From JAWXCE01 sp034440495 (GTDB taxonomy: Bacteria > Pseudomonadota > Alphaproteobacteria > Rhizobiales > Rhodomicrobiaceae): 64,000 nucleotides of DNA. Both the position numbers and the translations under genes were made by a program. The stretch covers positions 1 through 64,000 of the forward strand of contig JAWXCE010000056.1 in assembly GCA_034440495.1 (NCBI GenBank). Reading direction: 5' to 3'. This document shows positions 14,272 through 23,893 of the stretch, piece after piece (position 1 is the first letter of the stretch; the number at the start of each line of letters is the position of its first letter). Below the pieces are notes generated by a model. It saw only the letters and a list, made by a program, of their open reading frames with translations. It was not told the origin of the DNA and did not search any database.

Positions 14272-17097
14272 TTACCCCCCGACGCGGCGTTGCCACCATC
14301 CGCCGCGCGCCGGGCCTGCCTTGCGCAGTGGCTCGACAGGGATTGGCGCCGGAAGGTTATTCTCCGCCGCTTTGGAAACCTCGGGCGCTGCGTCGTCATC
14401 ATGGCCATTGGCTTGCGCCTCTGGTTGAGCGGTTTCAACGGCCTGATCGGCACGCTTTGAGGCAGCCGAGCGGCTCTCTCTTACTTTAGGCGTGCGGACG
14501 TCCTCACGCTCTGTGGTCACCTCCTGGGCGGGAGGCGTCTCGTCCCTTATGTGGGAGTTAGCAGCTTCTGGCTCGGTTCCAAGCGAAGTTTGGTCTATGG
14601 CTGTCGTCTCGTTTTCCTGTGGGATAAAGTCTGGCCCATCCATCGCGCTTTGCGTCGTTTCACCCGCGATAGCGGGCTGCTCAACGCCGTCCGCCAGCAT
14701 GTTGCGCTGACGGTTGCCGCCTCTGCGTCCCCGGCGGCGCGACCGGTGAGAGCGTTTCTGTTCCTCACTAAGATTTTCGTCGCCTTGGGCAAGCGGCGCG
14801 TGCCCGTTGAGACCTTGTGCTGGCGCTTCATCGTCTTCGGAAACATTGCGCATCTGCTGACCGTTGCGGCCTGGCTCTTCGCGTCTATCGCCATCATCCG
14901 CTGGCCAATCCGGCTGTTCGCCAGCGCCATTAACCGAAGATGCTGCATCGTCGCCCCGACCTCTGCCACGGCGGCGACGGCGGCGGCGCGAACGCTGCTC
15001 CTCCGATTCCTCCGCGGCCTTCGGCGTTGCTTCGTCGGCCTCGTCAACCGCCTCGTCGGCGTCGGCCACAGCCGCGTCATCGTCGCCGTGATGCGCCCAC
15101 GTCATTTGCACGATTTTTGGCGCAATGCCTTCGCGCGGCGTGGCGGGCGCTACTTTCTCGATGGTGTGGCTGGCGTTGAACAGCGTCACGCTGGCGGAAA
15201 CGCTGATGGTGACGCCATAGCGGTTTTCGATATCACGCAGATAATCGCGTTTGTTGTTCAGGATGTAAAGCGCGGCCTCAACCGAGGTGCAGGCGGAGAG
15301 ATTGGCCGGGCCTTTGGCGATCAGCATGTCCTCAATGGCGCGCAGCACCATCAAAGCAACCGATTCAGTAGAGCGCACGGCCCCGGTGCCAAGGCAGTGA
15401 GGGCAGGGCTGAGTGGAGCCTTCCACCATGCCGGTGCGCAGACGCTGCCGCGACATTTCGAGCAGGCCAAACGCGCTGATGCGGCCCACTTGAATGCGGG
15501 CGCGGTCGTTGCTCAGACAATCCTTGAGCTTTTTCTCGACGGTGCGGTTGTTGCGCCGCTCCTCCATGTCGATGAAGTCGATGACGATCAGTCCGGCCAA
15601 GTCCCGAAGCCGAAGCTGGCGAGCTACCTCGTCCGCCGCTTCCACGTTAGTTTTGAGGGCAGTATCCTCAATCGAATGCTCCCGTGTCGATTTACCGGAG
15701 TTCACGTCCACAGCCACCAGCGCTTCCGTCTGGTTGATGACAATATAGCCGCCCGATTTCAGGGTTACACGCGGGTTGAACATCATGTTCAACTGGTTTT
15801 CAACGCCGTGGCGCGTAAAAATAGGCTCCGGGTCTTTGTAAGGCTGCACGTTTTTCGCGTGGCTCGGCATCAGCATGCGCATGAAATCCTTGGCCTCGCG
15901 GTAGGCGTCGTCGCCCGCGACCAGAATTTCATCGATCTCGCGGTTATAGAGATCGCGGATGGAGCGCTTTATGAGGTCGCCTTCCTCATAAACCAGCGTG
16001 GGCGCCTTGGATTTCAGCGTGAGGTCACGCACGTTTTCCCAGAGGCGCAGCAGGTATTCAAAATCGCGTTTGATTTCCGCCTTCGTCCGCGCCGCGCCCG
16101 CCGTGCGGATGATAAGACCCATGCCTTGCGGCACTTCGAGTTCCGTCGCAATTTCGCGCAAGCGCTTGCGGTCGGTCGCCACGCTGATTTTGCGCGATAT
16201 GCCGCCGCCGGACGCCGTGTTTGGCATCAGCACGGTATAACGACCGGCCAGTGATAGAAACGTCGTCAGCGCTGCGCCTTTGGTGCCGCGCTCCTCTTTG
16301 ACCACCTGCACCAGAATGATCTGGTTGCGTTTGATGACTTCCTGGATTTTGTAGCTGCGGCGGCGCGAACGGTCGCGTTGCGGCAACTCCTCAAGCGCAT
16401 CCTCGCCGCCAACAGATTCAACCACGCCATGTTCGCTGTCCTCCTTGACAGACAGTTCGTCGTCGTCCTCTGCATCTTCGTCGTCGTTCGCGCGGAATTT
16501 GTACTCCACGCCTGACGCTGGTTCATCGTCGGACGCATTGGTCTCGGCTGCATGCTCCGACTGAGCGTCAGCCTCGATAATTTCGGATTTAACCTCATCC
16601 ACCCTTGCGTCCAAAGCGATTGAATGCGGCGGGTTACTGTCTACGCCGTCATCGAGAGCGGGAGCCTCTTCAGCATCCGCCAAAGTCTCCGGGCTTTGGC
16701 TTGCGCCATCCGTGTTTTCTGGCTCTGCGAGGGATGGCGCTATATGCCCGTCATCGACCGGCGTGTCGTGGGAGTGTTCCGGACGATCGGGTTTTTCGCT
16801 ATACCTCGTGTCGCGGGCATGCGAGGCGCGAGCCTCCTGCATCTCCGCTTGTGGCAGGCGGTAATAGTCTGGATGGATCTCGGCGAAGGCCAAAAAGCCG
16901 TGGCGATTGCCGCCATAATCGACGAAGGCTGCCTGCAGCGACGGCTCTACCCTGATGACTTTGGCTAAAAATATGCTGCCACGAAGCTGCTTGCGTGACT
17001 GCGATTCAAAATCAAATTCTTCTACGCGATTTCCGCGGACGACAACGACGCGCGTTTCTTCAGGGTGCGCGGCGTCGATAAGCATTTTATTTCCCAT
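14272..17097 (-). CDS. rne: Ribonuclease E/G with acidic insert and Arg-rich tail
   Basis: A 941-residue endoribonuclease, the core of the RNA degradosome. The S1 domain begins at about residue 35 (GSIFLAKVIRVEPSLQAAFVDYG) and, as in other alphaproteobacteria, is split by a long acidic, low-complexity insert (about residues 86-250, with DDEDAEDDDELSVKED). The catalytic DNase I-like region follows (ALVAVDVNSGKST, LIVIDFIDMEERRNN), then the zinc-link CPHCLGTG. The C-terminal tail is disordered with Arg-rich blocks (SRRRRRRRGRGRGDD) and ends GWWQRRVGG. The ATG at 17097 has AAGGAAT just upstream; the frame continues upstream to 17223 without similarity. RNase E usually controls its own mRNA through its 5' leader, and the long upstream gap fits that. 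Confidence 0.96.
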   Translation of the reverse strand: MGNKMLIDAAHPEETRVVVVRGNRVEEFDFESQSRKQLRGSIFLAKVIRVEPSLQAAFVDYGGNRHGFLAFAEIHPDYYRLPQAEMQEARASHARDTRYSEKPDRPEHSHDTPVDDGHIAPSLAEPENTDGASQSPETLADAEEAPALDDGVDSNPPHSIALDARVDEVKSEIIEADAQSEHAAETNASDDEPASGVEYKFRANDDEDAEDDDELSVKEDSEHGVVESVGGEDALEELPQRDRSRRRSYKIQEVIKRNQIILVQVVKEERGTKGAALTTFLSLAGRYTVLMPNTASGGGISRKISVATDRKRLREIATELEVPQGMGLIIRTAGAARTKAEIKRDFEYLLRLWENVRDLTLKSKAPTLVYEEGDLIKRSIRDLYNREIDEILVAGDDAYREAKDFMRMLMPSHAKNVQPYKDPEPIFTRHGVENQLNMMFNPRVTLKSGGYIVINQTEALVAVDVNSGKSTREHSIEDTALKTNVEAADEVARQLRLRDLAGLIVIDFIDMEERRNNRTVEKKLKDCLSNDRARIQVGRISAFGLLEMSRQRLRTGMVEGSTQPCPHCLGTGAVRSTESVALMVLRAIEDMLIAKGPANLSACTSVEAALYILNNKRDYLRDIENRYGVTISVSASVTLFNASHTIEKVAPATPREGIAPKIVQMTWAHHGDDDAAVADADEAVDEADEATPKAAEESEEQRSRRRRRRRGRGRGDDAASSVNGAGEQPDWPADDGDRREEPGRNGQQMRNVSEDDEAPAQGLNGHAPLAQGDENLSEEQKRSHRSRRRGRRGGNRQRNMLADGVEQPAIAGETTQSAMDGPDFIPQENETTAIDQTSLGTEPEAANSHIRDETPPAQEVTTEREDVRTPKVRESRSAASKRADQAVETAQPEAQANGHDDDAAPEVSKAAENNLPAPIPVEPLRKAGPARGGWWQRRVGG

Positions 17098-17831
17098 GGA
17101 ATATTCCTTCCAGCGCGCGCAGGCCGAGGGCTGGGGGCAGAGCTGTGCTTCCACGCTCCCGCAACCGCAAATGTCACCTGTGACATGGCGCGCTTTTGTG
17201 TTTGCGGCGCCGGGACTTTGCAAAGCCGCGCACGTCTTTCAGGCCGCGCCAAATGGCGGCTTAAAACCCGGGACGGGATGTCGCGGATCGTGCTTATAGC
17301 AGAAATTTGCAAACCTTCGGCGCTCAATGTTTCCGGACTTCTAATTTCGTGCTCTGGGCGCGACGCACTTGGCCGTTCGCCTCGAACTGGTTTATCTAAA
17401 CTCTTTAACTCTCAGGCTTCGCAAACCCGTGGACCGTTGAGCGGCAATGTTGATCCGCTTCCAAAAAGCCCACAGCCTCCATATTGGGGACGCCGTTGTT
17501 CGCGATGTCAATTCTTATACCTTGAGTCGACGAATGAAAGGGCCGTAATAAATTGAGACATCCGCTGTAAGGAGTGTCGTGCAATTGCGTTTGGCTCTGC
17601 GTTCGTTCTTTTGCGTCGTTGTTGAAATAACCGCAGCTTTTTATGGTCTTATGTTGAATTGTGCGACATCTTCGGACAACGTTGCGTAATTATTAATAGG
17701 GCGGCTTTGCGGCGCAATCAAGCTTCGCGTTGCGAATGGATCATAGAGTTTAAAAATAACTTGCGGCGCTTAGATTACGCCGGGGCAGATTAACGCTTCG
17801 TTTACGGCGTCATATTGAAGCCTGATTTTGC
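17098..17831. promoter_or_regulatory. Divergent control region of rne and the amidase gene
   Basis: About 730 bases without a convincing gene separate rne (minus) from the amidase gene (plus). On the minus strand TTGACA (17511-17506) and CAATAT (17486-17481), 19 bases apart, are a possible rne promoter that would leave a leader of about 380 bases, in line with the long leaders used for rne autoregulation in other bacteria. The amidase side has AT-rich sequence at 17690-17830 that could hold its promoter. These are weak sequence matches only. Confidence 0.3.
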
Positions 17832-19196
17832 ATGAGTTTGTCCTCCATTCTAGCTACCGGGGCGCATTGCATGGGTTGGAAAAAGCTGGTTCTGACGAAA
17901 CGCCGTCGAACCCGCCATCTGAGGTTCAGCGCTGCTCTCGCGATTGCGGTGTGCGCGATGACTTGTCCGCAACAACCGGTTTATGCACAGGCCAAGCCGC
18001 CGCTCGCCAAAGACGCGCGGATTGGCGGAGATGCAATGCGCACCCGTTTTGTCGCCGATCTGTCCAAAGAGGTGGAGTTCAAGGTCAGGACGCTGCCCGA
18101 CCCATACCGGGTTATTGTCGATCTGGGAGACGTAAACTTCCAGATGCCCGCGGGCCTTGGAACCCAGGGGCGCGGGCTTGTAACTGGCTTCCGGTTCGGC
18201 AATTTCGCTAAGGGAAAATCCCGGATCGTCATCGACACGGCGCAGCCCATCATTGTGGAGAATGCATTCGTGCGCCCGGCGGAGGCCGGCCAGCCCGCGC
18301 GTCTCGTCATCGACATTATGCGCACGACGCGGGCCGATTTTATGCAAAAGCAAGCCGAATTGTCGAAACAGCAGCCGCAAAAATCCGAGGTCGCTACCGG
18401 CTGGGACTCGGCGACACGGCAGGAGCCGTCAGCGTCCGCCTCTCGTGGCGGCCGTGTCGCGCGCCCGGTTATTGTCATCGACCCAGGGCATGGCGGCATC
18501 GATCCGGGCGCCAGCAGCAACCAGGGAATATATGAGAAGGCCGTGGTTTTTGCTTTCTGTCTGGAGCTAAAGAAAAAGCTGGAGGAAACCAAGAAGTTCG
18601 ACGTGTTTTTGACGCGCGAAAGCGATGTTTTCGTGCCTTTGGCCGATCGCATGGCCTTCGCTCAAAAAAAGGGCGCCGCGCTCCTTATTTCCCTTCATGC
18701 CGACGCCATAGACGCCAAGCATCCACTCTTGGGCGCGAAGGGTCCGCAAGTCGCACAGGAGGTTCGCGGGGCCAGCATTTACACTTTAAACCAACAGGCG
18801 TCTGACGCTGAAGCTCAGGCAAGCGCCGCGCGCGAAAATCTATCCGACGTGCTGGCGGGCGTCGATGAGCAGAAGGGCGCTCGCGATGAAGTCTCGAACA
18901 TTCTGGTCGATCTGGTGCAGCGCGCCACCAAAAACGAGGCGCGTGAGTTTTCCAACATGCTGGTGTCACAGTTAAAAGGCAAAACATCGCTCAATCCAAA
19001 GCCGCAACGATTTGCAAACTTTACGGTTCTTCGTGCGCCTGATGTGCCGTCGGTGCTTATCGAACTGGGATATATGAGCAATACCGAGGACGAAAAACAG
19101 CTCATATCCCCCGTCTGGCGCGCATCGGTTGCAGAGGCGATGAGCATTGCAATATTGAAGTTTTTGGGCCGCGCGCAAAGCAGATTGCCATTCTAG
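17832..19196 (+). CDS. amiC: N-acetylmuramoyl-L-alanine amidase, AmiC type
   Basis: This periplasmic zinc amidase cuts the peptide stem from MurNAc, mainly to separate daughter cells. It has a signal peptide (LRFSAALAIAVCAMTCPQQPVYAQA), an AMIN domain (about residues 60-165) that localises the enzyme to the septum, and an Amidase_3 domain with the zinc and catalytic residues in VIVIDPGHGGIDPGA, GIYEKAVVFAF, LLISLHADA and VLIELGYMSN. The annotated start is ATG 17832; an in-frame ATG at 17871 (MGWKKLVLTKRRR) would give a more compact signal peptide and is possible. mrcA follows 219 bp downstream on the same strand, the usual alphaproteobacterial order after rne. Confidence 0.94.
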   Translation: MSLSSILATGAHCMGWKKLVLTKRRRTRHLRFSAALAIAVCAMTCPQQPVYAQAKPPLAKDARIGGDAMRTRFVADLSKEVEFKVRTLPDPYRVIVDLGDVNFQMPAGLGTQGRGLVTGFRFGNFAKGKSRIVIDTAQPIIVENAFVRPAEAGQPARLVIDIMRTTRADFMQKQAELSKQQPQKSEVATGWDSATRQEPSASASRGGRVARPVIVIDPGHGGIDPGASSNQGIYEKAVVFAFCLELKKKLEETKKFDVFLTRESDVFVPLADRMAFAQKKGAALLISLHADAIDAKHPLLGAKGPQVAQEVRGASIYTLNQQASDAEAQASAARENLSDVLAGVDEQKGARDEVSNILVDLVQRATKNEAREFSNMLVSQLKGKTSLNPKPQRFANFTVLRAPDVPSVLIELGYMSNTEDEKQLISPVWRASVAEAMSIAILKFLGRAQSRLPF

Positions 19197-19415
19197 AGCC
19201 ATTACCCAAAGTATGCGGTCTTCGGATGAATTGTGTATAATACGGATCGTTACGCCTTTTTACGGGCTTGATCGGTAAATTTACTGTTGCGTCATTATGT
19301 GTTAATGCGAAAACGTTAAGTGTAAGGCGTTATCGCAGCGCAGCAATTCTCGGGCGGCATACCGCCTGCAGTACGATCCACTCCGGATCAGGATATAACG
19401 CGGATACGAACGCCT

Positions 19416-22067
19416 ATGCAACTTTATGCTCCCGTCAGACTGAACACTCCGGTTCCGCCTCCTAAAAAGCCCGTGCGCCGCAAAAGTATTTTTCTGCGGC
19501 TGTTTGGATTTGCTTTCACGGCGGGAGTGCTGTTGTTTCTGGCAGGCGCTGCTGTTGCCGGTTATATCCTGTGGCAAATTTCAAAAGAGCTTCCGGCCTA
19601 CGACAAGCTGTCCACCTACGAACCGTGGGTGATGACTCGCGTGCACGCCAATGATGGGCGCATGATTGCGGAATTTGCGGAAGAAAAACGTATTTATATG
19701 CCAATCAACGCGATGCCGAAAAAGGTGACGAACGCCTTCGTCGCGATTGAGGACAAGCACTTTTATGAGCATGGCGGGCTAGATTTTCAGGGCATCGCGC
19801 GCGCCGTCGTCAACAACCTTACCAAGGGCAAGAAAGAGGGCGCGTCGACCATCACGCAGCAGGTGGCGAAAAACTTTCTGCTCACCAACGAACAATCCTA
19901 TGACCGCAAGATCAAGGAAGCCATTCTGGCGGTGCGTATGGAGCGGGCATTCACTAAGGATTACATTCTCGAACTCTACCTAAACCAGATTTATTTCGGG
20001 AACAGGTCTTACGGCGTGGCGGCGGCCTCGCTGAATTACTTCGGCAAGGAATTGCGCGACCTCGATCTTGAGGAAATCGCCTATCTCGCCGCACTTCCCA
20101 AGGGACCTGAAAACTACCATCCCGTTCGCGATAAACAAAAAGCTGTAGGTCGCCGCAACGACGTTATTGGCCGCATGGCCGATGATGGGTATGTCACGCG
20201 CGAGGAAGCTGATGCGGCCAAGAAAAAACCGCTCGTCACAAAACAGCGCGTGTTCGCCCAAACGGCGGCTTTGGACTACTTCTCCGAACAAACGCGCCGC
20301 ACGCTTGTCGAGCTTTACGGCGAGAAAAAGCTGTTGCGCGGTGGGTTGTCCGTGCGCACCACGCTTGACCCGAATTTGCAGGCCAAAGCGCGCAACGCTC
20401 TACGCGATGGCCTTCTCCGCTATGACGTCAAACGCGGCTGGAGAGGCCCGGTTTCGACCATCGCAACGGCGGGCGACTGGGGCGCGCCGCTGGCTGAAAT
20501 CCCTGTTCTGAGCGATCTGGCCCCATGGCGCATCGGCGTCGTTCTGGAAGTGAACAAGGATCGCGCGGTTGTAGGTATCCAGCCCGACCGCGATCCGCAA
20601 GACGTGGTTTCTGACGTGCGAAACACGGTCAACGTGCCATTCGCCGAACTGAAATGGGCGCGCACTACGGTCAAGAAAGAGGACAAACTCAAGCCTGCAA
20701 AAGAGGGCGGAGCGAGCGACATCGTAACTCCCGGGCAGGTGATTTATGTGGCGCCGTTGCCTGAAGCGATCTTTGGCGAGACCGAAGACGCCAAGAAGCA
20801 GGTGTCCGCGCAGCAGCCAATCGGTGAGTTCGCCAAACCGTGGCGCCTGGTGCAAATCCCCGAGATCGAAGGTGCGATTGTCGTCATGGATCCGCACACT
20901 GGGCGCGTACTGGCGCTGGTCGGAGGCTTCAGCTACGCAGAGAGCCAATTCGACCGTGCCGTGCAGGCGCGCCGTCAGCCTGGCTCTACATTTAAACCGT
21001 TCGTTTATGCCGCGGCTCTGGACAATGGCTACAACCCGTCAAGCATCATCATGGACGCGCCCCTCGTGATAGATCAGGGCAACGGGCAGGGCGAGTGGAA
21101 GCCTGGCAACTACGATGGCCGGATCGGCGGGCCGACGACCATCAGGCTGGGCGTAGAGAAGTCGCGCAACCTTATGACGGTGCGGCTGGCGCAAGATCTC
21201 GGCATGCCGATCGTTGGCGAATATTCCAAGCGCTTTGGCATCTACGACGATCTGATGCCGGTTCTTTCCATGGCGCTTGGCGCGGGCGAGACGACGCTGC
21301 TTCGTCTCACTACGGCCTATTGCAGTTTCGCCAATGGCGGCAAGGAAGTGAGCGCCACCCTGATCGACCGCATACAGGATCGTTACGGCAAAACGCTATG
21401 GAAGCATGACAAGCGCGAGTGCGCATCCTGCTTCTCCGAGCGTTGGGAGGGCCAGGAAGAGCCTGATCTCGGCGACATCCGCAAGCAAATCGTCGACCCT
21501 CAAACCGCTTATCAGATGACGTCAATCCTGGAAGGCGCCGTGCGACGCGGCACAGGCTATGAAGTCAGCAAAGTCGGCAAACCGCTGGCTGGCAAAACCG
21601 GCACGACAAACGATGAAAAGGACGCATGGTTTGTAGGCTTCTCGCCCGACCTGGCTGTCGGCGTGTTCGTCGGCTTCGACACGCCCGAGCCAATGGGCAA
21701 GGGCGAGACCGGCGGCGGCATCGCCGCGCCGATTTTCCGCGATTTCATGAAAGTTGCGCTTGCCGACAAACCGGCCACGCCGTTCCGTATCCCCCCGGGC
21801 GTCAAGCTCGTGCGCGTCAACCCCGTAACGGGGATGCGGGCCGAGCCGGGCGAGCCAAAAACCATCATGGAAGCTTTCAAGCCGAACGACGAACCGCCAG
21901 AGCCGTTCTCCTATGTCGGCTATCCAGGCGGCGCACCGGAAGAGGGCGGCGGCGGTTACTCGTCGGCTCCTCCGAGCGGCGGCGATCCCTACAGCAGCGG
22001 CGGCGGTTACAAAACCCCCGGCGGCTATGGCCGTCAACCACAGGCGGGCACTGGCACAGTTTATTGA
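19416..22067 (+). CDS. mrcA: Penicillin-binding protein 1A (bifunctional transglycosylase/transpeptidase)
   Basis: An 883-residue class A PBP that polymerises and cross-links peptidoglycan. A short cytoplasmic tail and one membrane span (FGFAFTAGVLLFLAGAAVAGYIL) are followed by the GT51 domain (catalytic Glu at about 112 in VAIEDKHFYEHGGLD; STITQQVAKN; EAILAVRMERAFTKDYILELYLNQIYFG), a linker of the OB-like type, and the transpeptidase domain with S524 in QPGSTFKPF and KTGTT at about residue 726. The C-terminal tail from about residue 845 is rich in Gly, Ser, Pro and Tyr. All active-site motifs are present. It lies between the amidase gene and prfB. Confidence 0.97.
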   Translation: MQLYAPVRLNTPVPPPKKPVRRKSIFLRLFGFAFTAGVLLFLAGAAVAGYILWQISKELPAYDKLSTYEPWVMTRVHANDGRMIAEFAEEKRIYMPINAMPKKVTNAFVAIEDKHFYEHGGLDFQGIARAVVNNLTKGKKEGASTITQQVAKNFLLTNEQSYDRKIKEAILAVRMERAFTKDYILELYLNQIYFGNRSYGVAAASLNYFGKELRDLDLEEIAYLAALPKGPENYHPVRDKQKAVGRRNDVIGRMADDGYVTREEADAAKKKPLVTKQRVFAQTAALDYFSEQTRRTLVELYGEKKLLRGGLSVRTTLDPNLQAKARNALRDGLLRYDVKRGWRGPVSTIATAGDWGAPLAEIPVLSDLAPWRIGVVLEVNKDRAVVGIQPDRDPQDVVSDVRNTVNVPFAELKWARTTVKKEDKLKPAKEGGASDIVTPGQVIYVAPLPEAIFGETEDAKKQVSAQQPIGEFAKPWRLVQIPEIEGAIVVMDPHTGRVLALVGGFSYAESQFDRAVQARRQPGSTFKPFVYAAALDNGYNPSSIIMDAPLVIDQGNGQGEWKPGNYDGRIGGPTTIRLGVEKSRNLMTVRLAQDLGMPIVGEYSKRFGIYDDLMPVLSMALGAGETTLLRLTTAYCSFANGGKEVSATLIDRIQDRYGKTLWKHDKRECASCFSERWEGQEEPDLGDIRKQIVDPQTAYQMTSILEGAVRRGTGYEVSKVGKPLAGKTGTTNDEKDAWFVGFSPDLAVGVFVGFDTPEPMGKGETGGGIAAPIFRDFMKVALADKPATPFRIPPGVKLVRVNPVTGMRAEPGEPKTIMEAFKPNDEPPEPFSYVGYPGGAPEEGGGGYSSAPPSGGDPYSSGGGYKTPGGYGRQPQAGTGTVY

Positions 22068-22154
22068 TTCCGCCACCGCTGCGTCGCGCAATTCAGCTTG
22101 TGTGACGCCATTTGAGCGTTATTTTATCGTCATAATCAAAATTTGAGGATTCCC

Positions 22155-23286
22155 ATGCGTGCGGAAGCGCAAAATCTCGTCGACGAAATTCAGCAATCGC
22201 TGACCCTGCTCCGGAGGCATCTTTGACTGGGATAAAGCCCTCGTCCGCCTGGAGGAGTTGAACGCCCTCAGCGAATCTCCCGATTTATGGAATAATGCTC
22301 AACGCGCGCAGAAAATGATGCGCGAACGACAGCATCTCGAAACCGCGATCAATGCCTACAAAACCCTCGCCTCGGCCCTTGCGGACCAGACCGGCCTTAT
22401 CGAGCTGGGCGAGGAGGAAGGCGATGAGAGCGTTGTAAAGGAAGCAGAACGCGAACTCGCCCGCCTGCGCCGCGAGGTCAAGCAGCGCGAGGTGGAGGCG
22501 CTTCTCTCTGGCGAGGCCGACGCCAACGACACTTTCCTCGAAGTCCACTCTGGCGCGGGCGGCACCGAGAGCCAGGACTGGGCCTCGATTCTCACTCGCA
22601 TGTACATGCGTTGGGGCGAGGAGCGTGGCATGAAAGTGGAGTTGATCGAGACCAACGCGGGCGAGGAAGCGGGGCTGAAATCCGCAACCATGCAGTTCAA
22701 AGGCTCGAATGCTTATGGCTGGCTGAAAACCGAGTCAGGCGTACACCGTCTCGTGCGCATCTCGCCCTTCGATTCCAACGCGCGCCGCCACACCAGCTTT
22801 TGCAGTGTGTGGGTTTACCCCGTCGTCGACGACAACATCGACATCCAGATCAACGAAAGCGACTGCCGCATCGACACCTACCGCGCGTCAGGCGCTGGCG
22901 GCCAGCACGTGAACACCACCGACTCGGCCGTGCGCATCACCCACAATCCGACCGGCATCGTGGTGCAATGCCAGAACGAGCGCTCGCAGCACAAAAACCG
23001 CGCGACCGCCTGGGCCATGCTGCGCGCCCGGATGTACGAGGCCGAGCTGAAAAAGCGGGAGGACGAGGCCAACGCCGTCAACGCCACCAAAACCGAGATC
23101 GGCTGGGGGCACCAAATCCGCTCCTACGTGCTCCAGCCCTATCAGATGGTGAAGGATTTGCGCACCGGCGTCGTCTCCACCAATCCGCCCGCCGTACTCG
23201 ACGGCGACATCGACCAGTTCATCGAAGCGGCGCTCGCCCAGCGCGTCAAAGGCGGCGCGGCCGAAGCGGTGGAGGATTTGAGCTAA
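22155..23286 (+). CDS. prfB: Peptide chain release factor 2, with programmed +1 frameshift
   Basis: RF2 ends translation at UGA and UAA. The gene starts at ATG 22155 (GAGGA upstream) and reads 23 codons to CTT, then meets an in-frame TGA at 22224-22226 in the sequence CTTTGAC. An internal Shine-Dalgarno-like CCGGAGG sits a few bases before it. Shifting +1 at CTT gives LDWDKALVRLEELNALSE and continues to 23286, for 376 residues. This is the classical autoregulatory RF2 frameshift. Downstream are the peptidyl-hydrolysis GGQ (SGAGGQHVN) and the RF2 stop-recognition motif SPF (RISPFDSNARR). A plain open-frame search would begin the gene too late, at about 22258. Confidence 0.97.
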
Positions 23287-23311
23287 AGCGGTTTTGTGGT
23301 AGTGTTGAGTT

Positions 23312-23893
23312 ATGAAAGCAAGCGCGCAAAATGTACCTCGCATGACTGTTGATGAATTTCTCGACTGGGCAGCGGAGCAACCCGGTCGGCATGAACTCGT
23401 CAACGGTGAGGTAGTCTCAATGGCGCCAGAACGCGCACGGCATGCACTCATTAAGGCTGCGGTTTACACGGCGCTCAATAATGCCGTGAAGCGCGCGAAA
23501 CTGCCCTGCATTGTTTTTCCAGATGGCATGACCGTAAAAATCAACGACACCACCTCTTACGAGCCTGATGCGGCGGTTCAGTGCGCCATCAAGGTCAAGC
23601 TCAACACGGTGACGCTCGACGCGCCGATCATTGTGGCTGAGGTAGCATCGCCTTCCACGAAACGGACGGATGCGTTGTTCAAGCTGCCCGATTATTTCCT
23701 TGTGCCGAGCATCCAGCATTACCTGATTATTGATCCGGATAAGCGGCTTGTAGTGCATTTTCAACGTGCGGAAGCCGACAAACCCGACACCCGCATCGTG
23801 CGCGAGGGCGCGCTGCGCCTCGACCCGCCGGGGTTGACGCTGGACTTCGACGAACTGCTGCCCGAGTTGCCTGGCGATGATGACGAGGATTAG
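23312..23893 (+). CDS. Uma2-family (DUF820) putative restriction-like endonuclease
   Basis: A 193-residue Uma2/DUF820 protein. The family has a PD-(D/E)xK nuclease fold; the expected pieces are visible as ELVNGEVVSMAPERARHALIK, PDGMTVKINDTTSYEPDAAVQ (the Asp-containing strand) and APIIVAEVASPSTKRTDALFKLPDYF (the E-x-K-like part), then IQHYLIIDPDKRLVVHF. Biological function is not established for the family; members are scattered and often multiply in genomes. It starts 25 bp after prfB, and its stop overlaps the stop of the S9 peptidase gene on the other strand by four bases. No partner gene is near. Confidence 0.85.
   Translation: MKASAQNVPRMTVDEFLDWAAEQPGRHELVNGEVVSMAPERARHALIKAAVYTALNNAVKRAKLPCIVFPDGMTVKINDTTSYEPDAAVQCAIKVKLNTVTLDAPIIVAEVASPSTKRTDALFKLPDYFLVPSIQHYLIIDPDKRLVVHFQRAEADKPDTRIVREGALRLDPPGLTLDFDELLPELPGDDDED

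Noticed and set aside
14551..16254. A 567-codon open frame on the plus strand opposite rne
   Set aside because: rne is certain on the minus strand; this frame is a composition-driven shadow with Arg/Ala/His-rich sequence.
17065..17556. A 163-codon plus-strand frame in the rne upstream region
   Set aside because: Overlaps the rne start region antisense and has no coding-like or family features.
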